Positions 9,453 to 20,763 of a DNA stretch of 45,051 nucleotides are shown here, piece by piece; the first letter of the stretch is position 1; each line of letters starts with the position of its first letter. The DNA comes from Marinomonas lutimaris. Its GTDB lineage: Bacteria; Pseudomonadota; Gammaproteobacteria; Pseudomonadales; Marinomonadaceae. Location: contig NZ_JAHLLW010000011.1 in the NCBI RefSeq assembly GCF_019426345.1, forward strand, positions 93,725 to 138,775, written 5' to 3'. The notes beneath the pieces are model-generated. The model was not told where the DNA came from. It made no database searches and worked only from the letters and a program-made list of their open reading frames with translations. The position numbers and the translations under genes are program-made.

Positions 9453-9623
9453 TTATGCAGACCTAGCTTCATCTATTTTGGCTTTCACCACTTCGGCTTT
9501 TTCAGTCAATTCTGAATAGAGTCTGATATCGCCGCCACGTTGGGCTTGCATGGCTTTTTCTAGTAACTCGCCATATTCTTTGTCGAGTTTTTTAATCGGG
9601 TCGGACTTAAGAAAAGAAAACAT
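9453..9623 (-). CDS. Small DUF6435-type protein (56 aa)
   Basis: This short frame encodes 56 residues starting MFSFLKSDPIKKLDKEY and ending DEARSA. The pattern of a short N-terminal MFxFxKSDPxKKL, then QAQRxGDIRxYSEL, then a charged helix matches the DUF6435 family of very small proteobacterial proteins, as I recall it. It is predicted to be almost entirely alpha-helical, charged and cytoplasmic, with no signal peptide despite the hydrophobic first residues. Function is unknown. A weak AGCAGG ribosome site lies about 8 bases upstream of the ATG. It is flanked by two terminators (9410 and 9709), so it is its own transcription unit. The clean reading frame, family-like sequence and isolation between terminators argue that it is real. 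Confidence 0.75.
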   Translation of the reverse strand: MFSFLKSDPIKKLDKEYGELLEKAMQAQRGGDIRLYSELTEKAEVVKAKIDEARSA

Positions 9624-9708
9624 AATTAGCCTGCTGTTGTGAATTTATAGAGTTAATACGACACGAACTGGAATTTAGATCTTTTTAACGTTACAAGTCA
9701 CCAAAACA

Positions 9709-9742
9709 AAAACGCCAAGCAGATTTCTCTGATTGGCGTTTT
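9709..9742 (-). terminator. Intrinsic terminator of gltBD
   Basis: AAAACGCCAA (9709-9718) pairs with TTGGCGTTTT (9733-9742). Read on the minus strand the stem is followed by TTTTTGTTTT. It lies 34 bases after the gltD stop. Confidence 0.85.
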
Positions 9743-9775
9743 AACTCAAAACTCCACAAGCTCGCGGCCTTGTAA

Positions 9776-11203
<1,428 letters not shown>

Positions 11204-11269
11204 CTATCTCCTTGGCTGCCTGTAAACAGACAGCGCTTCTCTCAAATGGGTCAGACTGATTCGTTCACA

Positions 11270-11301
11270 GCGCTTGATTCGTTTCATTGCAAACCAAGCG
11301 C
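11270..11301 (-). other. Stem-loop in the gltB-gltD spacer
   Basis: GCGCTTG (11270-11276) and CAAGCGC (11295-11301) form a perfect 7-bp stem with an 18-base loop in which GTT/AAC can also pair. No U-run follows. ACAGCGCTT occurs twice nearby (11230-11238 and 11267-11275). It may set the relative amount of the two subunits. Confidence 0.45.
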
Positions 11302-11315
11302 CATAACAGCGTGTT

Positions 11316-14300
11316 TTATTCCGGACGTTGACGAGTATTTGCCAATAGCGCGCCTAAACTCGCGGCTTTTGGCTTCACTAGCCAGAACTTGCCAATGTAG
11401 TCATAGAAGTTTTCTAGGATCTCTTGGCCCCATTCGCTGTCAGTTTCTCGGACGTATTCTTCGATCACAGAGCGAAGGTGTGAACGATACTCTTCCGTCA
11501 ATTCCGTACCGATACGGTGAATTTCCACCAATTCGTGATTGTACTTATCCACGAAGGTACGGTCTAAATCGAGTACGTAAGCGAAACCGCCTGTCATACC
11601 CGCACCAAAGTTGTAACCTGTATTACCAAGCACAGTTACCATACCGCCAGTCATGTATTCACAGCAGTGATCGCCTGCGCCTTCGATAACCGTATGCGTT
11701 CCAGAGTTACGTACTGCAAAACGCTCACCCGCTGTACCTGCCGCGAACAATTTACCGCCAGTCGCACCATACAAACAGGTGTTACCGATAATGGCAGAAT
11801 CTTGTGATTTGAAGATCGACCCTTTAGGAGAACGAATAACCAACTTGCCACCTGTCATGCCTTTACCAACGTAATCGTTAGCATCGCCTTCTAGGTACAT
11901 GTTTAAACCACCTGCGTTCCATACACCGAAACTTTGACCAGCAGTACCAGTCAACTTCAATGTTAATGGCACATCAGACATACCTTGGTTACCGTAACGC
12001 TTCGCAATCTCACCAGACAAACGCGCACCGATAGAACGGTCACAGTTGGTCACGTCAAAAGCAAACTCGCCGCCTTCTTTTTCTTCAATCACGTCTTTAA
12101 CTGTGTCCCACATTTTCAAAGCTAATAGGCCTTTATCGTGTGGTGGGTTAAATGGTGTTTCACAGTATTGTGCTTTATCAGCAGGGATTGCATCGTTTTT
12201 CAAGATCGGTGACAAATCCAAATTACGCTGTTTATCAGTTTCACCCGGCAAGATGGCCAACAGATCAGTACGACCGATCAAATCTTGTAAACGAGCAACG
12301 CCCAACTTCGCTAGCCATTGACGTGTATCTTCTGCCATAAAACGGAAGAAGTTTTTAATCATGTCTACTGTGCCGATGAAGTGTTCATCACGCAGCATTT
12401 GGTCCTGAGTCGCCACACCCGTAGCACAGTTATTCAAATGACAAATACGCAAGAACTTACAGCCCATGGCAACCATTGGCGTGGTACCAAAACCAAAGCT
12501 TTCTGCACCAAGAATCGCCGCTTTCACTACGTCCAAACCAGTTTTTAAACCACCGTCTGTTTGCAAGCGAATTTTGCCACGAAGATCGTTAGAACGAAGT
12601 GCTTGTTGCGCTTCTGCTAAACCTAATTCCCAAGGCGATCCCGCATGGCGAATTGACGTAATTGGCGATGCTGCCGTACCACCGTCATAACCAGAGATGG
12701 TGATCAAATCCGCGTAAGCTTTCGCTACACCAGCGGCAATCGTACCAACACCCGGTTCAGAAACCAGTTTCACAGAGATTAGCGCATCTGGATTCACTTG
12801 TTTCAAATCAAAAATCAGCTGTGCCAAATCTTCGATAGAATAAATATCGTGATGTGGCGGTGGTGAAATCAAGGTAACACCAGGAACCGCATAGCGTAGG
12901 CGAGCGATTAAGCCATTTACTTTACCGCCAGGTAACTGACCGCCCTCACCCGGTTTTGCGCCTTGTGCTACTTTAATCTGTAGTACTTCAGCGTTGACCA
13001 AATATTCTGGTGTAACGCCAAAACGGCCAGAAGCAATTTGCTTAATCTTAGAGCGACGCTCAGTACCGTGACGAGCTGGATCTTCACCACCCTCACCAGA
13101 GTTAGAGCGACAACCTAATTCGTTCATCGCTTGCGCTAGCGCTTCGTGTGCTTCTGGTGACAAGGCACCCAAAGACATACCCGCCGAGTCGAAGCGAGGT
13201 AGAATCTCTTCAATGGATTCAACTTTGTCCAAAGCAATGGCTTTCGCTTTATCAGACAAGGTAAACAAATCGCGCAACATAGACGCTGGACGGTTGTTAA
13301 CTAGCTCTGTGTATTTGGTGAAATCTTCAAAGCGTCCACTGCCGACTGCCGTTTGCAAATTGCGAACCACGTCTGGGTTAAAGGCATGGTATTCCGCTTC
13401 ATGGACGTATTTTAGGTAACCGCCCTGCTGAATTGGTTTACGCAATTTCCACGCGTTGCTCGCGATGGATTCTTGATCCTTTTGGAAATCTTCAAAACGT
13501 GCGCCTTTGATGCGGCTTGGAACGCCTTTGAAACATAGGTCAACCACTTTCGTGTCCAAACCAACTGCTTCAAATAGCTGCGCACCACGGTAAGAAGCAA
13601 TCGTCGAGATCCCCATTTTAGAGATTATCTTCATCAAGCCTTTGTTAATACCTTTACGGTATTTCACGTGACAAGCAATTGGATCACCCAATACTTCGCC
13701 TTTATCTATCATGTCATTGATTAAGCGATAAGAAAGATACGGATAAACAGCCGTTGCACCAAAGCCTAATAACACAGCAAATTGATGAGGGTCACGTGCA
13801 AAACCAGTATCAGCGATGATGTTGGAATCACAACGCAAACCTTGCTTAGACAAATGATGATGTACCGCACCGACTGCCATTGGCGAAGGAATAGGCAAAT
13901 GGCCTTTTGCGATATCACGATCCGTTAGAACCACAATAACTGCGCCGTTACGCACCACTTCTTCCGCTTTCAATTGCAAGTCTTTAATCGCTTGCTCAAG
14001 AGAAACGTTTTCTGGATTGTAATTGGTATTCAAACGCACCAAACGGAAACGGTGATCGTCTAATGCTAATAAACGACTGTATTTACGTGGTGACAGTACA
14101 GGCGATGACAAGATTATGCGATTTGCGTGTTTTGGCGTTTCTTCAAATAAGTTACGCTCCACACCAATACAGGTTTCCAACGACATCACCACAGATTCAC
14201 GCAGTGGATCGATTGGTGGGTTAGTTACCTGCGCAAACTTCTGACGGAAATAATCTGTCACTGGACGAGTTTGACTAGACATAACCGCCATCGGCGTGTC

Positions 14301-15767
14301 ATCACCCATAGAACCAACCGCTTCATGGCCACTTTCAGCCAATGGACGGAAAATTTGTTCGCGCTCTTCAAAAGATACTTGGAACATCTTCTGATACGTC
14401 AGCATTTCTTCTTTAGTGAAAGGTTCGAACTCAAGAGACGACTCTTCCAACAAAGATTCAATGCGAATCGCTTCCTGCTTCAACCATTTTTTGTATGGAT
14501 GCATGGATTTAAGACGATTATCGATATCATCAGTGTGTAGTACTTTGCCGTTTTGTGTGTCAATAACCAACATTTGGCCAGGACCAACGCGGCCTTTCGA
14601 CACAACATCTTCAGACTTATAGCCGTAAGTGCCGACTTCTGAAGCTAAGGTGATAAAGCCATTCTTAGTAATAACCCAACGAGCAGGGCGTAAACCGTTA
14701 CGGTCAAGCATACAAATCGCATGACGGCCGTCAGTCATAACCAAACCAGCTGGGCCGTCCCAAGGATCCATGTGCATAGAGTTGTACTGATAGAACGCAC
14801 GTAGCTCTGGATCCATGTTTTCAACGTTTTGCCACGCTGGTGGAATGATCAAACGCGCAGCACGGAAAATATCCACGCCACCGGTTACCAAGACTTCCAA
14901 CATGTTATCCATGGAAGAAGAGTCAGAACCCGTCAAGTTAACAATAGGTTGAAGATCTTGCAGTTCAGGGATCAGCGGCGTGCGTAGTTTGCTGCTACGA
15001 GCCAATGCCCAGTTGCGGTTACCTTCGATGGTATTGATCTCACCGTTGTGCGCCAACATGCGGAACGGTTGTGCCAATGGCCATTTTGGTAATGTATTAG
15101 TAGAGAAGCGTTGGTGGAAAACACAAATCGCTGTTTGCATTTTTTCGTTGCCCAAATCTTTATAAAAGAAAGGCAAATCCACTGGCATCATCAAACCTTT
15201 GTATGCCAACACTTTGTCAGACAAAGAACAGATGTAGAAATTTTCGTATTGCGCTAGTGCGATTTCAGTTTGGCGGCGAGCGACAAACAAACGTGTTGCG
15301 AAAGTACGAGCGTCCATACGGTTGCTGTCGACAAATACTTGCTCGATACGAGGCAAGCAATCCATCGCGATAACACCAAGACAAGACGCATCAATTGGCA
15401 CTTCACGCCAACCAACCACATTCAAACCTTCATCAGTCAATTTTTTCGTCAAAGTTTCACGTTGCTCACTGGCAAGCGTGTCATCTTGATCAAGAAACAC
15501 CATGCCGATACCGTAAAGGTCAGACAAGGTGTGATTAAATAAAGCGTGTGCTTCACCACGTAAAAATAGATCCGGCTTTTGGATAAGAAGACCACAGCCG
15601 TCACCAGTTTTGCCATCAGCAGCGATGCCGCCACGGTGTGTCATACATGTCAAAGACTCAATGGCTGTCTTAAGTAATTCATGGCTAGTATTGCCTTCCA
15701 TATGAGCAATTAAGCCAAAGCCACAGTTGTCTTTGAACTCGCCAGGACGATAAAGGCCTGCATTCAT
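11316..15767 (-). CDS. gltB: Glutamate synthase [NADPH] large subunit
   Basis: This is the alpha subunit of GOGAT, 1483 residues, a full-length form. Residues 1-14 look like the short propeptide removed to expose catalytic Cys15 in the context DNCGFG, the N-terminal nucleophile of the class II glutamine amidotransferase domain (about 15-420). A central domain follows, then the FMN-binding synthase barrel (about 800-1200) with [11 protein letters not shown] and PGEGGQLPG. The 3Fe-4S cysteines are in [15 protein letters not shown]. The GXGXG beta-helix domain with repeated glycine motifs closes the protein. A GGGAG ribosome site precedes the ATG. A promoter lies at 15916-15944, and the leader is about 140 bases with a possible attenuator. 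Confidence 0.98.
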   Translation of the reverse strand: MNAGLYRPGEFKDNCGFGLIAHMEGNTSHELLKTAIESLTCMTHRGGIAADGKTGDGCGLLIQKPDLFLRGEAHALFNHTLSDLYGIGMVFLDQDDTLASEQRETLTKKLTDEGLNVVGWREVPIDASCLGVIAMDCLPRIEQVFVDSNRMDARTFATRLFVARRQTEIALAQYENFYICSLSDKVLAYKGLMMPVDLPFFYKDLGNEKMQTAICVFHQRFSTNTLPKWPLAQPFRMLAHNGEINTIEGNRNWALARSSKLRTPLIPELQDLQPIVNLTGSDSSSMDNMLEVLVTGGVDIFRAARLIIPPAWQNVENMDPELRAFYQYNSMHMDPWDGPAGLVMTDGRHAICMLDRNGLRPARWVITKNGFITLASEVGTYGYKSEDVVSKGRVGPGQMLVIDTQNGKVLHTDDIDNRLKSMHPYKKWLKQEAIRIESLLEESSLEFEPFTKEEMLTYQKMFQVSFEEREQIFRPLAESGHEAVGSMGDDTPMAVMSSQTRPVTDYFRQKFAQVTNPPIDPLRESVVMSLETCIGVERNLFEETPKHANRIILSSPVLSPRKYSRLLALDDHRFRLVRLNTNYNPENVSLEQAIKDLQLKAEEVVRNGAVIVVLTDRDIAKGHLPIPSPMAVGAVHHHLSKQGLRCDSNIIADTGFARDPHQFAVLLGFGATAVYPYLSYRLINDMIDKGEVLGDPIACHVKYRKGINKGLMKIISKMGISTIASYRGAQLFEAVGLDTKVVDLCFKGVPSRIKGARFEDFQKDQESIASNAWKLRKPIQQGGYLKYVHEAEYHAFNPDVVRNLQTAVGSGRFEDFTKYTELVNNRPASMLRDLFTLSDKAKAIALDKVESIEEILPRFDSAGMSLGALSPEAHEALAQAMNELGCRSNSGEGGEDPARHGTERRSKIKQIASGRFGVTPEYLVNAEVLQIKVAQGAKPGEGGQLPGGKVNGLIARLRYAVPGVTLISPPPHHDIYSIEDLAQLIFDLKQVNPDALISVKLVSEPGVGTIAAGVAKAYADLITISGYDGGTAASPITSIRHAGSPWELGLAEAQQALRSNDLRGKIRLQTDGGLKTGLDVVKAAILGAESFGFGTTPMVAMGCKFLRICHLNNCATGVATQDQMLRDEHFIGTVDMIKNFFRFMAEDTRQWLAKLGVARLQDLIGRTDLLAILPGETDKQRNLDLSPILKNDAIPADKAQYCETPFNPPHDKGLLALKMWDTVKDVIEEKEGGEFAFDVTNCDRSIGARLSGEIAKRYGNQGMSDVPLTLKLTGTAGQSFGVWNAGGLNMYLEGDANDYVGKGMTGGKLVIRSPKGSIFKSQDSAIIGNTCLYGATGGKLFAAGTAGERFAVRNSGTHTVIEGAGDHCCEYMTGGMVTVLGNTGYNFGAGMTGGFAYVLDLDRTFVDKYNHELVEIHRIGTELTEEYRSHLRSVIEEYVRETDSEWGQEILENFYDYIGKFWLVKPKAASLGALLANTRQRPE

Positions 15768-15839
15768 ACACCAACTCCCACAGTTAAAACGTAAAATTAT
15801 TAAAATTAGATATAAATTCGATTATCAGGTGGCTGGGCT

Positions 15840-15871
15840 AAAAAGCGAAAGCGTAAAGGAACCCCGCTTCG
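15840..15871 (-). promoter_or_regulatory. Possible attenuator-like hairpin in the gltB leader
   Basis: CGAAAGCG (15846-15853) and CGCTTCG (15865-15871) pair with one bulged base around an 11-base loop. On the minus strand the stem is followed by C and then five U residues (15840-15844). It lies between the predicted promoter and gltB. The stem is short, so this is only a candidate. Confidence 0.3.
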
Positions 15872-15915
15872 AGAATGACTATCATCTACCCTAAATACCA
15901 CCGAAATGGACGATC

Positions 15916-15944
15916 ATACTACCCTGACGAAGAGCACTACTCAA
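15916..15944 (-). promoter_or_regulatory. Predicted sigma-70 promoter of gltB
   Basis: Read on the minus strand, TTGAGT (15944-15939) and TAGTAT (15921-15916) are separated by exactly 17 bases. Each hexamer matches consensus at four of six positions. Transcription would begin near 15909, about 140 bases before the gltB start. Confidence 0.55.
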
Positions 15945-16123
15945 ACGAGGCAAGGACTGCTTTATGTTATTTTGGCGTTTTTTAAAGGGGTTTTAGCGGC
16001 AAATATCGCGGACTTAGAGAATTATCTATGGCTGGAGTTTTTCCAAACAGAAAATTCCACTGTTCATTCATGTTTTTCAGGGAATTACAGTGATTTTTAC
16101 TAAATTAAGAGGTTTGCTATACA

Positions 16124-16146
16124 AAAGTCTCACAAAAAGAGACTTT
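16124..16146 (-). terminator. Likely terminator downstream of the aroKB-SPOR operon
   Basis: AAAGTCTC (16124-16131) and GAGACTTT (16139-16146) form a perfect 8-bp stem with a 7-base loop. On the minus strand it is followed by TGTATAG, so the U-tract is only the end of the stem plus a few bases. It lies 140 bases after the stop of the gene at 16286. Confidence 0.5.
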
Positions 16147-16285
16147 GACGACGTTTTATACACTTTGAATCAGCAGAAAACTCGGTATCGGAGATATAAA
16201 GCGTAAACAGTAAACGCAAAACAGCATGAGATCTTTGCGCTAAGTCCCGAGCGAAGCCAAGACGAGGCCGAAATCTCAGCAGATA

Positions 16286-17842
16286 TCACTGGGCTTTCTT
16301 AATATCATCCTGAATACCACGAGCGCTTCGTGCCCAAGGATTAAGATCTCGGATATCTTTAGGAAGCGTTTCTGCCGCGGCAATAGCTTCGCTACGATTA
16401 CGATAAGAACCATAAACCACGACAAACCAATCCTTGCCATTGTGCTTCGACTTAAAGTAACCAAAAGCATCCACACCACCTTGATCACGAATAAAATCCT
16501 GTACGGTTCCCTTATTATGAGTACCTAACAACTGCAAGGTGTAACGATTTGGGTTTTGCGATAACCACCATTCCGTTTTATCGAAGCGATCTTGTGAGAC
16601 TTTTAGGTTAGCTTGTTCATTTCTAGTCGGCACCATTTCTGCTGGCGCATCGACAGTTGGAGCGGCTTGCGCTAAAGGCGCCTCAGAACGAATAGGTGCA
16701 GTAGAAATTGCTGGGGTTAACATAGATGACGTATTAGGCTGTTCTGCAGATGGAGCATTAGACATGCTTATCGCTGGCAATGAAGAGGACCCCGCAGGAA
16801 TTGGCGGCAGTATAATTTCACCTTCTTGGCCGATCTTACGCTGCATTGCATCAATACGTGCAATCGTTTCCGCAGAGGATTGCCCTTGCCTTGGGCTTAA
16901 AGGGATCACATTACTACTTCTATCGGCCGAGGAAGTTATTGGCGTCTCTGATTTATCAGAAAATAACACGGCGACTAAAATGCCGAGCATGACCACTGAA
17001 AGCAGCGCCATATGCGCTAAAGGAAACCCCACAGCCAGATTAAAACGCATAGCAGATTTTGCAGGTTTATTACCATTGCCCATCATGGCCTGAGCAAGCT
17101 GATTAATTCGACCTGGGTAGCCACCAGACTCTTGATAAATCTGTTTCACTTGCTTGTCATTAAACGGCAAATTAATCCCGCCACCAACCGCACGTACCCT
17201 ATGTAATAAGTAAGCACGTGTTTGCTCTAATGAGTAAGGGGCTAAAGTAAATGAATGACTCAGTTGCTCATAACGAGAGCGCTGATAGGCATCAAGATTG
17301 CGTGATAAGGAATATTCACTGAACAAGACAATATGAGGAACGGTTTGATTTTCTGTTGCCAGCGACATCATGTCTAGCAACATACTTACCGCATCGGTGT
17401 TTAGCTCTTGAGCATTATCAATTAACACCAAAGCCGCTTGGCCTTTTTCATCTAAGTCATGGGAAAACTTAAGCAAAGGGCCAAAAGTGGTTTCATTTGG
17501 AGGCTGTGTGAAATGACTAGCAAAACCAGCATACATGGCTTGCAGCAACTGCCCTGCCGTCATCAGCATAGTCGCTTTGACGTGACTAACAACTGTCGTG
17601 TCATCTTGGTGACGAGCAAATTCCATCAAAAATCGACTTTTGCCGCTGCCTTGTGGCCCTTGAACCACAGACAACAAACTACTGTAACGACTCAAATGCT
17701 CAAGCAAAGCCAGCTGCTGATTGCCTTCTTCAGACGCAAAATACAGCGAGGCGTCTTTCGAGCCAAAAGGATCCCTCAGCGTGGCTTTTGGGGGCTGATT
17801 AAGCGCATCCTCTAGATCAAACTGAAAGTCTGGCTTAGGCAT
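16286..17842 (-). CDS. DamX-like AAA ATPase / SPOR-domain cell-division protein
   Basis: This 518-residue protein combines an N-terminal P-loop ATPase (Walker A GPQGSGKSR near residue 60; Walker B ALVLIDNAQ near 140), one transmembrane segment at about 270-290, a long low-complexity Ser/Ala/Pro-rich periplasmic linker, and a C-terminal SPOR domain (about 420-510, YTLQLLG to FVVVYGSYRNRSEA). The layout matches the ExeA-like/SPOR proteins found after aroKB in Pseudomonas and DamX in enterics. SPOR domains bind denuded septal peptidoglycan, so a role at the division site is expected. It lies 42 bases after aroB, in the aroK-aroB-damX order. Whether the ATPase is active is not known. Confidence 0.85.
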   Translation of the reverse strand: MPKPDFQFDLEDALNQPPKATLRDPFGSKDASLYFASEEGNQQLALLEHLSRYSSLLSVVQGPQGSGKSRFLMEFARHQDDTTVVSHVKATMLMTAGQLLQAMYAGFASHFTQPPNETTFGPLLKFSHDLDEKGQAALVLIDNAQELNTDAVSMLLDMMSLATENQTVPHIVLFSEYSLSRNLDAYQRSRYEQLSHSFTLAPYSLEQTRAYLLHRVRAVGGGINLPFNDKQVKQIYQESGGYPGRINQLAQAMMGNGNKPAKSAMRFNLAVGFPLAHMALLSVVMLGILVAVLFSDKSETPITSSADRSSNVIPLSPRQGQSSAETIARIDAMQRKIGQEGEIILPPIPAGSSSLPAISMSNAPSAEQPNTSSMLTPAISTAPIRSEAPLAQAAPTVDAPAEMVPTRNEQANLKVSQDRFDKTEWWLSQNPNRYTLQLLGTHNKGTVQDFIRDQGGVDAFGYFKSKHNGKDWFVVVYGSYRNRSEAIAAAETLPKDIRDLNPWARSARGIQDDIKKAQ

Positions 17843-17884
17843 AGTCGTCCTTCAACAATAAATAACTAACAAGAGTAAGCAATG

Positions 17885-18991
17885 TTAAACAAGCTTAGTT
17901 TGTTTACTCGCTTCAAGCGCATCTAAAAGACAAGAGTTAAAGTCTTCCATTGGAAAATCCGATGTTACAATCGCATCACCCAATGCGCCAAGCAGCACCA
18001 AACGCAAACTGCCATCGAGTACTTTTTTATCCAACGCCATGCGCTCAATGAAACACTCAAGCGTCATCTGGGCAGGTGGTAAAACAGGTAAATTTGCAGC
18101 TTGAAAAAGTGCCACAGAGCGACTGACATCTTCTTCTGTTAAATTGCCCATACGCCAAGAAAGATCAACGGCTAACACACTACCTGCCGCAACCGCCTCG
18201 CCGTGCAACCAATTGCCATAACCCATTTCGGTTTCAATCGCATGACCAAACGTATGGCCTAGGTTTAAAATAGCACGAATTCCGCCTTCTCTCTCGTCTT
18301 GTGCTACAACAGTGGCTTTCGCCAAACAAGACCGGTAAATCGCATCGCTAATTTTGTCGTTGTCTAATGCCATCAACTGAGGCATTTCTTGCTCTAGCCA
18401 ATCAAAAAATGGCACATCGCAAATTAAACCGTATTTAATGACTTCCGCCATGCCTGCTGATAATTCACGTTGAGGTAAGCTCAGCAAGGTTTCAGTATCA
18501 ATAATCACAGCTTGAGGCTGATAAAACGCACCAATCATGTTTTTCCCAAGCGGATGATTCACGCCGGTTTTTCCACCGACAGAAGAATCTACTTGAGAGA
18601 GCAAAGTCGTTGGCACTTGAATAAAAGGCACACCACGCTGATAAGTCGCCGCTGCAAACCCTGCCATATCACCCACCACTCCGCCACCTAAGGCAATAAC
18701 AGTCGTGGTTCGATTATGCTTTGCTTCTAATAAAGCTGACATAATCATGCCATAGGTTTCTAGCGTCTTATAAACTTCACCATCAGGTAAAACACAGGTG
18801 TCGACTTTATAGTCCACCGATAACATTGACACCATAGACTCTAGATACAAAGGCGCAATGGTCTCATTGGTTACTATCATGACTTGCTTGCCATGAATGG
18901 CATCATCAAAAAGAGCTTTCTGCTGGCGAATGCCACTACCAATAAAAATAGGGTAGCTACGATCGCCAAGGTCAACGGTTAACGTGCGCAT
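17885..18991 (-). CDS. aroB: 3-dehydroquinate synthase
   Basis: This is the second enzyme of the shikimate pathway, converting DAHP to 3-dehydroquinate with NAD+ and a divalent metal. At 368 residues it is of normal length. The signature motifs [34 protein letters not shown] and [11 protein letters not shown] (metal-binding histidines) are intact, as is [10 protein letters not shown]. The start codon shares its first base with the aroK stop (TAATG), so the two genes are translationally coupled. It is followed by the DamX-like gene on the same strand. Confidence 0.98.
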   Translation of the reverse strand: MRTLTVDLGDRSYPIFIGSGIRQQKALFDDAIHGKQVMIVTNETIAPLYLESMVSMLSVDYKVDTCVLPDGEVYKTLETYGMIMSALLEAKHNRTTTVIALGGGVVGDMAGFAAATYQRGVPFIQVPTTLLSQVDSSVGGKTGVNHPLGKNMIGAFYQPQAVIIDTETLLSLPQRELSAGMAEVIKYGLICDVPFFDWLEQEMPQLMALDNDKISDAIYRSCLAKATVVAQDEREGGIRAILNLGHTFGHAIETEMGYGNWLHGEAVAAGSVLAVDLSWRMGNLTEEDVSRSVALFQAANLPVLPPAQMTLECFIERMALDKKVLDGSLRLVLLGALGDAIVTSDFPMEDFNSCLLDALEASKQTKLV

Positions 18992-19539
18992 TAGGATACG
19001 GTTATCTCCATTTTAAGATGGCGCTTGATTGCGTCTAGCACCTTATTAGCAACAGAACGAGGATGACGAGAATCCGTTTCAATAACTAAAGTCGCTACTT
19101 CTCTGTATAGAGGGTCACGCACTTCAAATAGTTTTTTTAACGTTGCTCTCGGATCACCCGTTTGCAAAAGAGGACGATGAGTACTTTTTGAGGTGCGATA
19201 TAATTGCTGGGCAACGGAAGCGTACAAATATACCACTAGCGCATTTTCTCGAAGAATGTCTCTGTTTTCTTCACGCATCACGATACCGCCACCGGTCGCT
19301 AAAACGCAATCGCCGGTGTCCGATTCAGCTATAGAGGCCAATGCTTGAGTTTCACGCTTACGAAAACCATCTTCGCCTTCCCGTTCAAAAATCCAAGGAA
19401 TGTCGGCGCCGGCATTGTCTTCTATGACTTTATCGAGATCATAAAATTCTTTGCCCATCGATTGAGAAATCAAACGGCCTATCGTCGTTTTTCCTGCGCC
19501 CATCGGGCCTACTAAAATAATATTGGGGGCTTTTATCAT
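18991..19539 (-). CDS. aroK: Shikimate kinase
   Basis: This enzyme phosphorylates shikimate with ATP in aromatic amino acid synthesis. The Walker A motif GPMGAGKTT lies near the N-terminus. The shikimate-binding DxD-like segment [14 protein letters not shown] and the GGG motif (ATGGGIV) are all visible. The frame opens at a TTG at 19548, but the ATG at 19539 ([11 protein letters not shown]) is the more likely start; neither has a clear ribosome site. It lies 42 bases after the secretin gene and overlaps aroB by one base. The pil-aroK-aroB order is conserved in gammaproteobacteria. Confidence 0.96.
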   Translation of the reverse strand: MIKAPNIILVGPMGAGKTTIGRLISQSMGKEFYDLDKVIEDNAGADIPWIFEREGEDGFRKRETQALASIAESDTGDCVLATGGGIVMREENRDILRENALVVYLYASVAQQLYRTSKSTHRPLLQTGDPRATLKKLFEVRDPLYREVATLVIETDSRHPRSVANKVLDAIKRHLKMEITVS

Positions 19540-19581
19540 TGTATTCAATTACGTCGGAATTAAGCAGATTTAGACTGCGGC

Positions 19582-20763
19582 CTAGTTAACTGACATTTGT
19601 AGCAGCTTTGGAGTAATAAATACAAGTAATTCAACCTTTTCTTGCTGTTCTGAACGTCTTTTAAACAACTCTCCCAGCCAAGGAATGTCGCTAAAGAAAG
19701 GAACTCGACTCTCAGATTCAAAGCTCTCCTCCCGAAAAATCCCACCTAAAACAAGCGTTTCTTGGTTTTTCACCACGACTTGTGTTTTTAGTCGATTCGT
19801 ATTTAGGCTTGGAATACCATTAATGAGCTCCCCGACTGAATCCTGATGTATATTCAGCGACAACAAAATATGCTCACCCTCTTTCACAAAGGGTGTAACC
19901 TCCAACATAAGTGCTGCTTGGCGAAATTCAATGCTGACTTTGTCATCATTAACGGTTTGATAAGGCACCTCGGTTCCCGACTCAATTCGAGCCGGCTGAC
20001 CTTCCGAAGTGACAATTTTGGGTTTTGAAACCACATCAGCCAGGCCTTCGCTTTCCATAATATCTAAGGTAAATGCTAATAAGCCGGAACCGCCGATGTT
20101 TGAAAAATCCAGATTTGCCGTTGGCGTCAGCGCACCTAAATCAATTGCACCTCCAATCGATGACCGAACGCCATCCGACAAAGTCGTTTGCCAGTTCACA
20201 CCGAACTGTGACTGGGCGCTTCGACTTACCTGAGCAATTTGTGCGCTGATCTCAATTTGCCTTAATGGCGTGTCTAGCCAAGCGAGTGTTTCTTGAATAC
20301 TGTCGGAAGAACCACAAAAATTGGCAATGATCGAATTCGTCCGATCATCAACAACTAAAGACATAGATGGGTGCAAGGTGCGTAAATGCACGCCAACGTC
20401 TTTTGCTTTGGCATGCCTCAATACCCAATATGATCGCTGACAAACAGAAGATGCACTTTCGATATTCTCGCTTGTTGATTCTTTCGCTGGCATAAGAACC
20501 GCAACTCGCCCTTGCCACTCTAGCTGAAGATGTGGTTGTTGAGCTACCGCTTCCATCACGTCTTTCCAGCTCGCATCTCTGATAGAAAGCGTTAAAACAT
20601 CGTCAATTTCAGGGCTGATCACCACACTTTCATTCATTTGTGATGCCAACCAAGGCAATACTTCTTGTAATGAGCGCGATTCAAAATACACATCCATCGC
20701 TAATGCTATACGAGGAAAAATAAGAGAAAACATAAATAGACATTGAAGCAGCAACTTATTCAT
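19582..20763 (-). CDS. pilQ: Short PilQ/HofQ-type secretin
   Basis: This is an outer-membrane secretin of about 393 residues. A signal peptide (MNKLLLQCLFMFSLIFPRIALA) is followed by a secretin/TonB N-terminal domain (VLPWLASQMNESVVISP), one N1/KH-like domain (LRTLHPSMSLVVDDRTNSII) and the conserved secretin barrel (about 190-390, VPFFSDIPWLGELFK and ELLVFITPKLL). It lacks the AMIN domains of a full PilQ (about 700 residues) and has the size of E. coli HofQ or Haemophilus ComE. ATG 20763 with an AAGGTAG ribosome site is preferred to the longer frame to 20808, because it restores a clean signal peptide; it overlaps the upstream gene by 8 bases. A DNA-uptake or pilus-exit pore is the expected role. 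Confidence 0.88.
   Translation of the reverse strand: MNKLLLQCLFMFSLIFPRIALAMDVYFESRSLQEVLPWLASQMNESVVISPEIDDVLTLSIRDASWKDVMEAVAQQPHLQLEWQGRVAVLMPAKESTSENIESASSVCQRSYWVLRHAKAKDVGVHLRTLHPSMSLVVDDRTNSIIANFCGSSDSIQETLAWLDTPLRQIEISAQIAQVSRSAQSQFGVNWQTTLSDGVRSSIGGAIDLGALTPTANLDFSNIGGSGLLAFTLDIMESEGLADVVSKPKIVTSEGQPARIESGTEVPYQTVNDDKVSIEFRQAALMLEVTPFVKEGEHILLSLNIHQDSVGELINGIPSLNTNRLKTQVVVKNQETLVLGGIFREESFESESRVPFFSDIPWLGELFKRRSEQQEKVELLVFITPKLLQMSVN

Larger units (their letters stand above)
15768..16285. other. 518-base intergenic region between gltB and the SPOR/AAA gene
   Basis: This stretch has no credible gene. It holds the gltB promoter and leader at its left end and a likely terminator at 16124-16146. 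Between them lie AT-rich bases with paired short motifs (AATTCC/GGAATT and CACTGT/ACAGTG, 16053-16092). A 65-codon frame at 15906-16103 looks spurious. The part from 16200 to 16285 is palindrome-rich without a clear function. Confidence 0.6.

Noticed and set aside
15906..16103. A 65-codon plus-strand open frame in the gltB-SPOR spacer
   Set aside because: No ribosome site, no family resemblance, and it runs through the predicted gltB promoter on the opposite strand.
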